A stretch of DNA of 64,000 nt from Engraulis encrasicolus (lineage: Eukaryota; Chordata; Actinopteri; Clupeiformes; Engraulidae). The translations under genes were made by a program, and so were the position numbers. The notes below the pieces were generated by a model, which ran no database searches, was not told where the DNA came from, and saw nothing but the letters and a program-made list of their open reading frames with translations. The stretch is from the NCBI RefSeq assembly GCF_034702125.1, contig NC_085867.1:42007483-42071482 (forward strand), given 5' to 3'. This document shows, one piece after another, positions 23,162 through 34,189 of this stretch (its first letter is position 1; each line of letters opens with the position of its first letter).

Positions 23162-25040
23162 AATACAGGACTACATTGAGTCGCCTGTGTGACGTGTTTA
23201 CTGCATACAGTTGGCATAGACAAACATTAGCCAGAGATTTGATTATCCATCACCACAGAAGCCAAGGCATCATGTCTGCTAGAATCCAAAACCAAGCCAA
23301 ACTAAACGAGTGTACAGTACATAGCCTATGTGTAATAAGATGCCAATGTGTAACTCACATGATGATACAAATCTGAAGAAACGTGAAGAATTTGTATCCA
23401 TTTGTTATTCTGTGCTGTTTATCAGGCACGAGATAAATGTTTACTGATGTAATGAGAGTTTAGTGCTGTAGTCCGTTTCCAACAAGATTGGCACAATTTC
23501 TATTTTCTTTAATAGGGCAAGATTTTACACAAGACTATTACAGTAAATAGTTTTTTTTTTTTAAGGCTGAAACATGTGTCCGGTGTATAAGTTCTTCATC
23601 ATATCTTAATGGGATTTTTTTCTTCTTCAATTCTATGGAGTTTTCAATAGGATCGCTCTGGGTTTAGGAACGCAACCACTAGGATTGCTGTCTTCCACTT
23701 TCCCTCCCTATAGTGTTCACACGTTGAGTACTCTAGTCAGAGGGTGAATTGTGTTGAAAAAGGAGTGCAGATATTGTTCGGTCCTTCAGTTGTGCATTAA
23801 TGTTTCAACCTGGCGCGATGAGAGCACTGGTGGCTCAATCTGATATGAGAGCTTGGATTGAATTTAGCCACTTTTTTCACCGTCTCCTTATCTTTTAGTC
23901 CGGCAGCCAAAAGCCAAATATCAGCCGAACCTAGTTTTGTCTGATAAAGTTTTTTTCTTTGCAGTTTGTGGTTGCCCAAGGTGTACCTATTAAGATTCCA
24001 GAGGGTGCCCGGTGATATCCCTTGAGCATTTCCAGATATTGAGCATTTTATGCTGGATGTGCTGCAGCCATATTACAACACTTTTCTGCCCCCATTCATG
24101 TTATGCTGACCAAATACCCTATACCATACTTATTTTTGTGTTTGTTTACATGGTAGGATGTGCAAGAACAGGTGATGAGGTATGGACATCAGCGGGGGTG
24201 GGGTCATGCATGTTTGGGGGCGGGGCTCTCACCCACAAAGCCTCATTTTCCAAGTCTGAGACACAGAGGCCAACATTTTGTCAAAACTGGCTTTATACCT
24301 CATAGTGGGCTGTTTGGTTTTGCTGTTTGTTGTTGCCCGACACTTACACTTAGATAAGAGTGGGTGATATGCCAATTTCAGATATTAACCCTTTCATGTT
24401 GGTTTCGCTGCAGCCAAAGCCCACAAGCTTTTGACCGCTTCATAACTGCTGATTAACCATAGAACATTCAGGGTGGTAGGCCTACCACATCAAAGTTGAC
24501 AAAGTTCCCTTGTACAAAAGTACCAAATACATTTTAGACAATTACATAACTAGCTGTTTTTCAAGCAGAAATGTGTAACATTTAGGCGAATTTTGGTGGT
24601 GTCAGCGCAGACATACACAGAAAGGATTACTAATTCAACACAGAATTTCAACAACCTATCTTTCATAACATTCCATACATTACTATTTACTCCTCCTGTG
24701 CTGTTGTAACACAAAATACACAGTGTGATTAATAATTATTTAATTTCTGGCTGATTACTTGTTTGCCCACAAAGTACATAATTTCAATGGACGCAATGCA
24801 AATCCACAAAATAACCTAAAGGTATATATATTCATTGATTTGTATTTTATTGATGGAAATAAATAGGGATATATGATCCCCTGTTAGCAATTCAAAGTTC
24901 TGCTCCACCACTTCCAATCAACTCATCATCTGAATTACCTGTAAATAGTTGGCTGCCTAAAAAAGAAACCTATCCATAGATGCAGAGTGAGCACTGTAAG
25001 ACATCTACATGTATTATTCTATATGGACAGTTTGAAATCT

Positions 25041-25074
<34 letters not shown>

Positions 25075-25123
25075 GGGGGGGGCGGGGAGGAGGGCGGGGG
25101 AGGGGGGGGGGGGGGGGGGGGGG
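25041..25123 (+). repeat. Near-pure G run
   Basis: About 83 bp is almost entirely G, with only a few A and C interruptions in its middle part. Such a tract could fold into G-quadruplexes, and its length is likely to be unreliable in an assembly. Confidence 0.9.
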
Positions 25124-25398
25124 CTCAAGCATTATGACTATGTAGGCTACATAGACTACAAATCCTACTTGAAATTATGCAGTGTTGTTGCTCCAAGTCT
25201 TAATCGGTTACTTAAAAATCTCTGCATTGTCAAAGAAATGTTGTTATGATGTAGATGAGTGATTTCATTAACGAGTAAATAGGCTCGTCGACTGCCCCAT
25301 CTGCAGTCAGACGCTACAGAATACAAAATGTCCACTGATTTACCTCAGTCTTCAGTGCAATCAGAACACAATATCAGGCTTATACTGAGTGTACGTGT

Positions 25399-25442
25399 GT
25401 GTGTGTGTGTGTGCGCACGCGCGTGCGTGCGTGCGTGTGTGA
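25399..25442 (+). repeat. TG/CG-rich microsatellite
   Basis: Alternating GTGTGT and GCGTGC units, potentially Z-DNA forming. Confidence 0.8.
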
Positions 25443-26082
25443 GTGCGCAATGCATGTACAGATCTTATTTTATGGCTTTACGGATTTTAAGTGATCATTC
25501 AATACCAGTCTGGAGTGGGGGGGGTCTTTTATGTTGGCTTTTTGTGGTAGGCTACCTGTAGGCTATATCTGATGTTGTCATGTATGTTGTCATGATGTGA
25601 TGTCATGCAGGATCTCATAATGCACAATCCATTCCATACTTAACAGTCTTATTCTAAGCAATGTTGTGAATGTTTTTACTGAGGCATTTGTTGATATGTC
25701 ATTCATGACCTGATTTATATGACTATATGCATAAAAATAGGCCGAAATAGCATTTTTTAAGGTTATTAGCAGTATTTTCTCTGTACATGGATAACAAAAG
25801 GAGATAGCCACAATTAACCACTGTAAATATTCTTCTATGTGCGATATTAACAAAATAAAAAAGGAATTTTGAAGCTGGCATTTTCAGGTGGTCAGATCCC
25901 TTGCATCAAAATATATGCAAATCAGTGCCTATTTAATTAGATAATAGCCTAATTAGCATATTTAAACATAAAATATAGAAAACTTGTAATACATTTTCTT
26001 CTCCAATTCATATGACTAATCATCTGGTAAAGTTTCTTATTGATATCTGCAAGTAAAAAAAAAAAACCCTATTCACCTACAG

Positions 26083-26436
26083 CAGCGGTTCCCAAACTTT
26101 TTTCCCCGCGCACCCCTTTCACATCTCAATGTTATTCGCGCACCCCCTAAGCGAATGTTGCACCACCGCACATTTTTTGGGTAATCCTGATTTCCAATTG
26201 ACCTGACGTTTTTTTCTGCCATCATTGCAATGGAACTTATTGCATGACACGTCTATGAGTTATACATTACACTTAAGATGGATCCTTCCAGGATACAATT
26301 CATCAAACAATTAAAACTAGCTGCCTGCTGGATAAAAAAACACACGTACCCACCATTTCTCTATTCAGCTCGCGCACCCCCTGGTGACAGGTCGCGCACC
26401 CCCAGGGGTGCACGCACCACAGTTTGGGAAACCCTG
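26083..26436. mobile_element. hAT miniature (CAGCGGTTCCCAAAC family)
   Basis: The ends CAGCGGTTCCCAAACTTTTT and the inverse of CAGGGTTTCCCAAAC are flanked by an exact 8-bp duplication ACCTACAG (26075-26082 and 26437-26444). The interior has repeated GCGCACCCC motifs. Confidence 0.88.
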
Positions 26437-26699
26437 ACCTACAGTGTCTCGCCTATTTGTGGGATTGCTGTTATGAAAGGGTTAATTATTGCCCCATATT
26501 GGGTTTGTTTCAATGAGGGCAGTGTTGAGGCAGTCCAATGTGAATATTTTTCATGTAATATAAGCAATTTGGTACATTTTGTAACATCATTCACAGTAAA
26601 ATTAGGTGTCTGTTTTTTTTGTCATAATTTGCATTTATGGGACAATAAAGGCTCAAAATCTGGAAATGCTCAAGGGATATCACCGGGCACCCTCTGAAA

Positions 26700-27286
26700 T
26701 CTTGAAGACTTACCTACAATCTATCAGATAAAGCAAAAAAATAAACTTTATCAAAAAAATCTGGGTCCAACCCCACGGCTCCCGGACTATTTCTCTCTGT
26801 GGAGCCTATCTCTCACTCTCAAACACACAGAAATTCACAAGCATAATGAAGGAAACATGAGGGTGAATATGAGCTATGCGCCACCCCTTAACATTATTTT
26901 TCTATTTCCGGGTCATGATCCGAACATCTTCTATGTAACAAAAACACAAACACCTTACAAGGGTTAATAGCTGATTTAATTGACCCGTTCAGAAACTACG
27001 TCCTCATGTATGCATGCACATCGTTGACTCAAACACACCAGAGATGTGTTAAGTGTATTACGAGAGACTCCACTCTTCTGGGTGATACTGCACTCTAGGG
27101 GAGTGCAGACTTAGTTCAGAATGAGTGGGCTCTCTCGACAGCGGCCACTAGGTGAACTGCAGGCATAGGTAAAATAGGGAGTTGGGAGGCAGTATGTAAA
27201 ACTGGCTGTGAACACACACACACGAACAGACAGTGCAGACCCTAAAGAGAGAAAAGTGTGTCCGTTGATAAAAAATAGAGACCACC
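26700..27286. other. No gene recognised
   Basis: A unique stretch between the 2.7-kb element and the duplicated units. Open frames on the minus strand (27111-27390) have no recognised motif. The left limit of similarity to the other duplicated units is near 27287. Confidence 0.5.
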
Positions 27287-27720
27287 AACTGACTTGCATT
27301 GGCTTTCCCCCCAATGTTTTCCCCCAAAAAGTGCGTAAAGCACATGGAACACATCACGCTGTTCATGCGTATACCATAATATCTAAACATACCATCCCCA
27401 TAGCCTATTTTACAATTTTTGCTTTATGTTAGCCAACTAGCATGCCGGTATTCCTGTCCTCAAGCTACTTGACCTATCACAATGTTTTGTTTGGAACTTT
27501 GTATCTTGGATTGTGCAAACGGGGGAGAGAAATGTATGTTAGTCTATCTAAGTATTCAACCAGTTCAGCAACTCATTGCCTATTTAATTCGTTTTGTCAT
27601 GGGGTCTTGTGGAATGTAAACAAAGGAGGCTGGGAGGGTTGGGAGGCTTGATGATGAGGCCCAGGGGGTGATTATTCAAAAAAGGTTGAGAACCGCTGCT
27701 CTAGGGACTGTAAACAATAG

Positions 27721-28068
27721 CTGCACGATTATACTTTGGTCAAAATCGTAATCCCGATTATTAATCACGACTATTGTCCTATTGACATTTTCCTGAAAAT
27801 TATAACAAGATGAAATATAACCAAGAATGAATTATACACGGAATGAGCAAAATAAAATGAATTGTAATAATTATGTAAAGGCAATAGCATGAAACTTAGT
27901 GGACAGATTTCTGGACAGAAACACCAGCCTGTGAGTATGTTCTGGCTTCAAGGACGCTCTCAAGGGTAGGTCACTATTGCCACGATTAAATCATGATTTA
28001 AATCACGACTTCGATTTCTCGATTTTATCACATTTTCCGATTATTTTCGATTAACTGTATAGCCCTAG
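27721..28068. mobile_element. hAT-like miniature present only in unit 1
   Basis: It resembles the element at 19418-19755: CTGCACGATTATAC at the left, TGTATAGCCCTA at the right, and shared interior blocks such as AATTATAACAAGATGAAATA-like sequence. Unit 3 has the uninterrupted sequence at this point (GTAAACAACAGCCTGTAG). The left terminus has lost bases, so no clear duplication remains. Confidence 0.65.
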
Positions 28069-28199
28069 CCTGTAGCAACTAAGTTGCTTTGCATAAATGT
28101 GCCTGTCTGCTATGTGTAATGTAATGTAATAACCCAGAATACATACACCGCAAATTAAAGAAATACTGCAAAAACCAAGCATGTGCACTGAAATCAAGC

Positions 28200-28205
28200 T
28201 TTATT
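28200..28205 (-). terminator. Candidate poly(A) signal, gene A
   Basis: AATAAA on the minus strand inside CTTTAAATAAAGCTTGA, conserved at the matching position in copies B (38937-38942) and C (50086-50091). A second AATAAA lies at 28932-28937, just inside the predicted last exon. Confidence 0.5.
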
Positions 28206-28327
28206 TAAAGTAGCACCTGGGAACATCCTTTACATCAACTCAAAATGGCTGTGGGAACAACACGTGTCGAGTTAGTGTGGGTGTGGCAGGACGTGGGTGT
28301 GCTGCGGTGTTGGGGAGATCTTATAGA

Positions 28328-28580
28328 CAGTGAGTGCGTTGCAATATGCGACCTTGCCTCCTCCACTTGCTATTTCAATATCTTGCAAAAGCTCAATTGT
28401 AGAGTCTTTTTCTCATTTGCAGTTGCGATGGTGAATGAAAAACAGTCCCTCAAAAGTTGTTGTGGCTAGGCTGACAGCTGGGAAAATTTATCGTTTTCTC
28501 CACGGAGGAGGGGCCAGGAGGCGGGACAAGGAGACAAGCACAAGTGGAGGAGGCAAGGTCGCATATTAAAACGCACTCAG
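28328..28580. mobile_element. TIR miniature in the 3' region of gene A
   Basis: Left CAGTGAGTGCGTTGCAATAT and right inverse CTGAGTGCGTTTTAATAT continue into CGACCTTGCCTCCTCCAC on both arms. It is related to 60679-61004. It lies inside a larger block (28317-28858) that is absent from unit 3. Confidence 0.65.
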
Positions 28581-28956
28581 AGATGCGTCATTCTAGTTCA
28601 TTTCTGGTATCCACTTTCTGTCGGGTGAACGCCCCTTTAGGAGACCTTCAGTTAGTAGACCTTCGGAGTCCTGAGGTTGAGAATAAATGGAGTCCCCTAA
28701 GGGCTGTAGATGGCGGTAGCGCACTTCTTGTGCAAACACCTCAAAAATAGAAGAAGAAGGAGGGGACAACGCCCCCTTAGGAGACCCAACTTGAGCACAC
28801 TCTTTTGCATTGGGTGGACGGGTTTTGAAGCCTCTTTATTACTCCACCCTCTTTGGTTGGGGTCTTGGTGGATGACAGACAGCCGTGGTGGAGTGTCCTG
28901 GCAGGAAGGGGTGAACGTCATGTGAAGGTCGTTTATTCCTGAATGGCCAAGTGGAT

Positions 28957-31337
28957 CTCTGAAGAGAGAGGAGACGATGAGAAAGCATTAATTTCTAGCG
29001 ATTTCTAATCCATAAAATTGCTACATTTCTCATATTTAATGCATTTCCAATGTGAAGATATTTTCAGGTAAACAGAAGTGGTAGTGGAGAAATATTCCCT
29101 TGCAATCATTTTACCAATATGTTCACAATTCTTCTTCCTGTTTTATCGATTGAGTGTAAACTAGTCATGTGAAATCAAATGTGCAAATTTGATGCGTTCA
29201 AAATGCCATTCCATACAAGCTAAAAGTCTGAAGCTCTCAACCTCTTGGCCTCAACGAAAAGGACAAATCATAATGCCAGTTACAATACGTACACATTCCG
29301 AGTCTCTTCTCCTCGCCCTCCAGTAGCTTCCTGTAGGTGGCGATCTCTGCGTCCAGCTTCAGCTTGATGTGCAGCAGCTCCTGATAGTCCGCCATGTACT
29401 TGCTCATCTCCATCTTGGTCTCGCAGAGCTGTGCCTCCAGCTGTGCGATGACGGCCTCCAGTGCGGCAACCTTGTCCAGGTGAGCGGAATCCATGTTGTC
29501 CAGCTGCTGCTCCAGAGCAGCGTTGCGGGCACGCATGCCGTCGATCTGGTTCTGCAGGTCGGTCACCTGGGTGTGGTAGGAGCCGATCTCGTCTTTCATG
29601 GTCTTCATCTGGTCCTCGTGCTGGCCGGCCTTCTCCTTGAGCGTGTCGAACTTGCCCTTGTACCACTTCTCGGCATCCTGCACGTTGCGGGCAGCCACCA
29701 CCTCGATTTCGGCACGCATGTTGCGCAGGTAGGCGGCTAGGTCTGGGCGGTCTGAGTCCAGCTCAACGGTCACTTTGGAGTCCTCGATCTGCTTCATCAG
29801 GTCAGCCACTTCCTCGTCGTGCAGCTTCTTGAGGAACTCGATCTCGGCCACCAGCTGCTCCACGCGCCTCTCCAGCTCGGCCTTCTGCAGTGTGGCGTTG
29901 TCCACGTCCTGGCGGAACTCACTCAGGATCATCTCAGCCTCGTCTGTAAGTCCACAATGCGGGGAGAGAGAGAAATGGGTCAGAATTGCATGACACTCTA
30001 AAACTTCAGGACACTTTTAAGTTGTAAGAACCAACCATGCAATTATACTATGTGAATCCAAAGTGGACAAGACAGAGGTGTTATCCAGTTTACATCCAAG
30101 GACATTTGTAGACTTTATTCAAAGTTGCATCTGAGTACCATCTTCTGATATTTTATTACACTATGATATACGTTGTAGCTATAGTTGTAAAGGTTACACT
30201 TTTACTCTGTATTTTAAGGGCGCGATCACACAGACCGCAGATTTCTGCCTACAATCTGCGATGTGCGTCCAGCTGATTAATCAGAAGTGACCACACCAAG
30301 CGCGGATCCACTGCCCATTCGAATGCGGTGACTAGGCAACGTAACGTCTCAACTGTCACTCGCAACGTAGTCTACTCTAATCGATGGTGTTGTGTCATAA
30401 CTGTTGTGAAAACATGCACAAAATTCTTTGTCCATTCATCTATGTAAAATGAATAGAAGTCAAGCCCTTTTCTTGCTCTCCTAACGTTGGATAGTGAATC
30501 TGATATGAATGTTGATAACGGTCTCCTATCGAACATCTGGAAATCCGCCGCGGGCTTTCCGCCTTGAGTTGAACTGTTTTCAACTCGATCCGCCCGGTGC
30601 GGAAAGGCGGAGAATCCGCAACCCGCCTTGCGCTGATATTAGACTCGTAATGTGCTCATTTTCATTAACAAACAATAGAACACATCCTCATCCTACTGTA
30701 AAATCCGCTGTCTGTGTGATCGTGCCCTAATGAAGTGTATGACTGATTACTTAATATGAAATGAAAGTACTATTGGTGGGCCTTTCCCATCTCACTTATT
30801 GATTATCATCGTAGAAGGTTCATATTCTTCTTCTCAGATCAGCCTACCTTTGAGGGCCAGCTCTTCCTCCAGTTTCAACCTCCACACCTCGACCTCCTCC
30901 TCAATGTATCCCCTCTCAATGTCGGCGGCGCCCTTCTCTGCGGTCAGGGCCTCAATCAAGTCCCTCATCTCCTTGAACTTGAGATCGTACTCGTCTCCGA
31001 GCCCGCCGGGTCCCCCCTTGAAGCGTCCCTGCAGGGCGGCCAGCTCTGCCTGCAGCTGGGCGTTCCTCGTTTCCAGGGCCTGGACCTTCTCGATGTAGCC
31101 AGCGAAGCGCACATTGAGCTCCTGCATCTCTTCCTTCTCGTTGGCGTGCTGCTGGTGGATCTCGGTGCCGACCTCGACGGCAGAGACACCGCCCTGGAAG
31201 CCAGCACGGCCGCGGCTGTAGGAGGCAGAGTTACCGCCACGGCAACGGGACGGAGAGGGGCTCTGGACGCGCATCCTGCTGCTGCTGGAGCCACCGGCAA
31301 CAGAAAGGGTGTTGGAGGTGTACGAGGAGCCTCTCAT
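28957..31337 (-). CDS. Intermediate filament protein, copy A
   Basis: The product is a coiled-coil subunit of cytoplasmic intermediate filaments. Exons are 31337-30848, 29943-29293 and, less surely, a terminal exon from 28958. Head (1-65): Ser/Arg/Gly-rich, starting MRGSSYTS. Rod: begins NEKEEMQELNVRFAGYIEKV (helix initiation motif, about 66-85), includes EFLKKLHDEEV in coil 1B and ends with EIATYRKLLEGEE (helix termination motif). The intron after exon 1 (AAAG|GTAGGC ... TTACAG) falls where type III genes have their first intron, but the rest of the rod lies in one exon. The donor after GGAATGT (GTACGT) and the acceptor CTCTCTTCAG at 28959 would create a TAG across the junction, giving about 380 residues and almost no tail. 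The ATG at 31337 is chosen because upstream in-frame codons lack an ATG. Motifs suggest a type III/IV-like fish protein rather than a typical keratin, but I cannot name the orthologue. Confidence 0.85.
30218..30727. mobile_element. Harbinger-type miniature in the intron of gene A
   Basis: The ends GGGCGCGATCACACAGAC and the inverse of GGGCACGATCACACAGAC are flanked by TAA on both sides (30215-30217, 30728-30730). The 3-bp TWA target and G-rich ends are typical of PIF/Harbinger elements. Copies B and C have the empty site (TATTTTAATGAAGTG and equivalent), so the insertion followed duplication. Confidence 0.9.
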
Positions 31338-31455
31338 GGTTCCTGGGTCCCTTTTGGGTGTATGTTGGTTGGTTGTAGGGGTTTCCAATGTAATAGATCC
31401 ACTGGGTGCTGTGTGTCTGAGCTTGCCACTGACGGTCCAGGAGGTCGTCCCTTGG

Positions 31456-31465
31456 CTTATAAAGG
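31456..31465 (-). promoter_or_regulatory. TATA box of gene A
   Basis: The minus strand reads CCTTTATAAGCC about 120 bp upstream of the ATG, implying a 5' untranslated region of about 90 nt. Copies B and C have the same box about 136 bp upstream; copy A has lost about 16 bp in the leader, including CCCAGGAGGAGCTG. Confidence 0.7.
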
Positions 31466-31573
31466 TCCATCAAGAATCTGGCACCGTGGCATGAAACTCT
31501 CGCAGGGTTTTGACATGGTTTAAATGTGGATCCTGACACCCCATGGTAGGGCATTGGGTTCGCGCGGCTCATT

Positions 31574-33029
31574 AGCTTTGCACTGCATTGTTAGTGGCGC
31601 GGCTGCATGCAAATCCTACGTTGTAATTTTATCCTACGGTAGGATGTTCTGTCAGACATGTCTGTTAAACGGTCCTACATCGCCAAAGATAGACATCAGG
31701 CATGTTCGTTCAACAACTTATCCTGTTTTTTTCTGAAAATTTCCTGCAATCGCATCAGATCAAACAACCTCCACACCATGAATACGATATGACATGGTAG
31801 CATTATGGGATGGTCAGGACCAGGCTAACATAGAACTACACCATCAGCTTACTGTAGTAGGATATGTAGACAGATAACTTGTGTGTCATGTCTTAATGTT
31901 TGTCCATCGCGGATCATGAGTGGGCTACATGGGAGGAAAAGGGTCTCTAGTTTCCTAAAGTGAACATATTAACCCATATCTTCAGCTATTATTATTCTGA
32001 AATTACTGACCGGGTGTAGACTAATGAGAAAACAGGCATATTAAGAACTTTTGTTCTCAAAACTCTACACACAAATTCCCCAAACACATACACAACGGGC
32101 AAAACTCCTCACTATCCCTGACAAATGCCAGTCTTGTCTCAAAAAGGCAATTTCTTCTAAAGAGGCCATTTCGTTCTCAAAATACACACACACAAGCAGT
32201 CATTTTAATACACTCTCATATGAACCATTGAACACTAATATGCACAAGGTAAAACTCTATGCTCAGCTTGACACAGAGGGTTTTTTCTGTTGTAAAATAC
32301 TGAAATATTGTTTTTAGACTCAGAGTACACAGATGTGTGACAAAAAATATATTTTACATATTTTTCTGACATTGAAAAAAATGCACTAATTTACTGTAAA
32401 ATATTGGGTGACCACATGAAAGTCATCTCTTGTATTACATTTTGGAGATCAAAAAGTAAACAAATGTGTGTTCTCACTGCATCCACTCGTGTTTTCATCA
32501 ACATCACATGCAATGTGTGTCCTTATGGGGTGATGATTTCAGATTGTAAACAGGTATGAAGAGAGTTTGCCCATGTGATGAGGAAGTGAACATAGTATGG
32601 CAGTTGATTTTAGTGTTTTGAATGACAGTGTGTTCCATGCAAAACACAGGATTTTTTTTCATGAGAATTGTGTCTAATCCACAGAATTGCGTGTAGTGTT
32701 TTGAAAAAAAAAAAAGTTTTAAAACTGAAAAGTGAGTGTAAAGAAGGAATTGTGCTTATTGTTCATTGACATTGGTTCGGAGAGTTGGGAAATGGGTGAG
32801 ATGTTTCCAGAATTGTGTTTGAAGTACCAGAAATTGTGTGGAGGCAATTGAGAAAAACTGTATATAAAAAAAACCCACATTGTGTCCATTTCAGCAACCG
32901 AATTGAATTTTCTCTAAGTCTATGGAAATCAGGCAAGGATGGGCCAGCGGGTGGGCAGTGAAACCAATTCAGGACTAATGGCAGGCGCTTGTGGCTCTGG
33001 GCTGGTGACCCACTTAAGCACTAGGTCAC
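31574..33029. other. Conserved upstream flank of gene A, no gene seen
   Basis: This stretch matches 41894-42058 plus 46677-48060 in unit 2, apart from the helicase-bearing insertion there. It has poly-A/T tracts and many AAACACA motifs but no coding frame that I would support. Confidence 0.6.
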
Positions 33030-33033
33030 TTAA

Positions 33034-33923
33034 AGGTACACTGTGCAGGAAATGGTCAAAAAAGGTAATGTAAGCCTGTGGCGTTAAGTTCTGCTAGGAA
33101 GACGAGACGGTACCTCACTCTCATCATTGCCCTTAATTATCCAATCACAGCTCCCGGTCGGGGAATCACGCCACGTCACTCGCTTATCCTCATCTTTCAG
33201 CCAATAGAATGTCTGCCTTGTTTTTAAAACTCTTTGTCTGTTTCCGCTCTTTGCTACCCAGAGTAAGCAGACGCCGACGCCCCTCCTCCATCCCCCTTCA
33301 ACCTCCGACTCCTTCAACCTCCGTCTCCTTCGACCCCATCTCCTTCAACCTCCATCTCCAGATGTCCTGATTCCCTGGTCCGCTTCAGCCTTATCTTCAC
33401 GAGTCACCGTCACCAATTGGTCCCTGTCCTGTAATGGGGGTAGGCTTCGTCCCCTGCCTCTTCATCGGCAGGATATGAGCCCCCCTTTTACAAATTGTAT
33501 TCTGCAGGTCGGGGACCTGCGCCAAAGAGAAATGTTTTCTCCCTGTATATTAAATTAATAAATACCTTTCATTTAATTTTGTCTGTCGAGTCTTCTATGG
33601 TAGAACTGCTATGCTGCTCATTGAAACTGGGTTGCCTATTGCCAAATTTGATCTTTTCATGAAAGTTTATTAAGTAATAAACAAATATTTTCTAATATGT
33701 CCCAAGTACAGTCATTTTTGCAGCTAAAAATGGCTATTTCTGGAAATTCAAAATGACCATGGAGAAGATCTTCCTTTTCATGTATGATAAATGCCATTTT
33801 TCCAGTCATACTGAATACTTAGAATTTGATGTTGGTGGTAAGTATTCATGAAAAAGCTAACATTGGTGAAGAGGTAGCATGAATTCTGGAAATAAACAAC
33901 TAAAAATCTTACACAGTGTACCT
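33034..33923. mobile_element. TTAA-flanked miniature element, unit 1 only
   Basis: The ends AGGTACACTGTGCAGG and the inverse of AGGTACACTGTGTAAG sit between TTAA tetranucleotides (33030-33033 and 33924-33927). TTAA targets are typical of piggyBac and Kolobok elements. Unit 2 lacks it. The 33084-33317 minus frame has no recognised motif. Confidence 0.8.
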
Positions 33924-33954
33924 TTAAGTGTGGCTCTGATATGGCGGTGTAACC

Positions 33955-34060
33955 CCAGCTAATGAGTTTGACACCCCTGGATTAGAGAGTTGCAGGTTCA
34001 GTCCTTACACCGATGGCTGAAGTGTCCTTGAGAAAGGCATCTAACCCTACATCGCTGTAG
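33955..34060. mobile_element. SINE fragment
   Basis: It contains GAGAGTTGCAGGTTCAGTCC (B-box like) followed by GGCTGAAGTGTCCTTGAGAA and GGCATCTAACCCTACAT, a combination seen in many tRNA-derived fish SINEs. The matching copy in unit 2 is at 48105-48190. Confidence 0.6.
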
Positions 34061-34189
34061 AGTAGTGTTTCGTAAAGGGAGCTCTAGGGGGGGGAGTTCA
34101 GAAACACCCTGAGAGGGGGCGGTGTTCAGTTGGAGGGAATTAGTCTATTTTATGTTTTAATAATTAAGGTAGGTTTAGACTTGCCCTTA

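Larger units (their letters stand above)
23999..26696. mobile_element. 2.7-kb DNA element with near-perfect 45-bp inverted ends
   Basis: The left end CAGAGGGTGCCCGGTGATAT and the following CCCTTGAGCATTTCCAGAT recur exactly in reverse complement at the right end. Subterminal TTAACCCTTTCAT at about 24385 is also matched in inverse near 26475. Weaker similarity continues outward on both sides (CCGGCAGCC/CCGGGAGCC, TGATAAAGTTT), so a larger inverted repeat, roughly 23890-26790, may be the real unit. No direct 8-bp duplication was found at the sharp edge. It contains the G-run and the hAT miniature at 26083-26436. Confidence 0.75.

Noticed and set aside
29280..29666. Overlapping minus-strand frame inside gene A exon 2
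   Set aside because: An out-of-frame shadow of the rod exon; it recurs in copy C for the same reason.
31337..31388. 17-residue upstream extension (METPTTNQ...) of the filament protein
   Set aside because: The first codon of that extension is TTG, not ATG; the first ATG in frame is at 31337 (41625 and 52167 in B and C).
33084..33317. 77-codon minus-strand frame
   Set aside because: It sits in a non-autonomous TTAA element, is short and shows no transposase motif.
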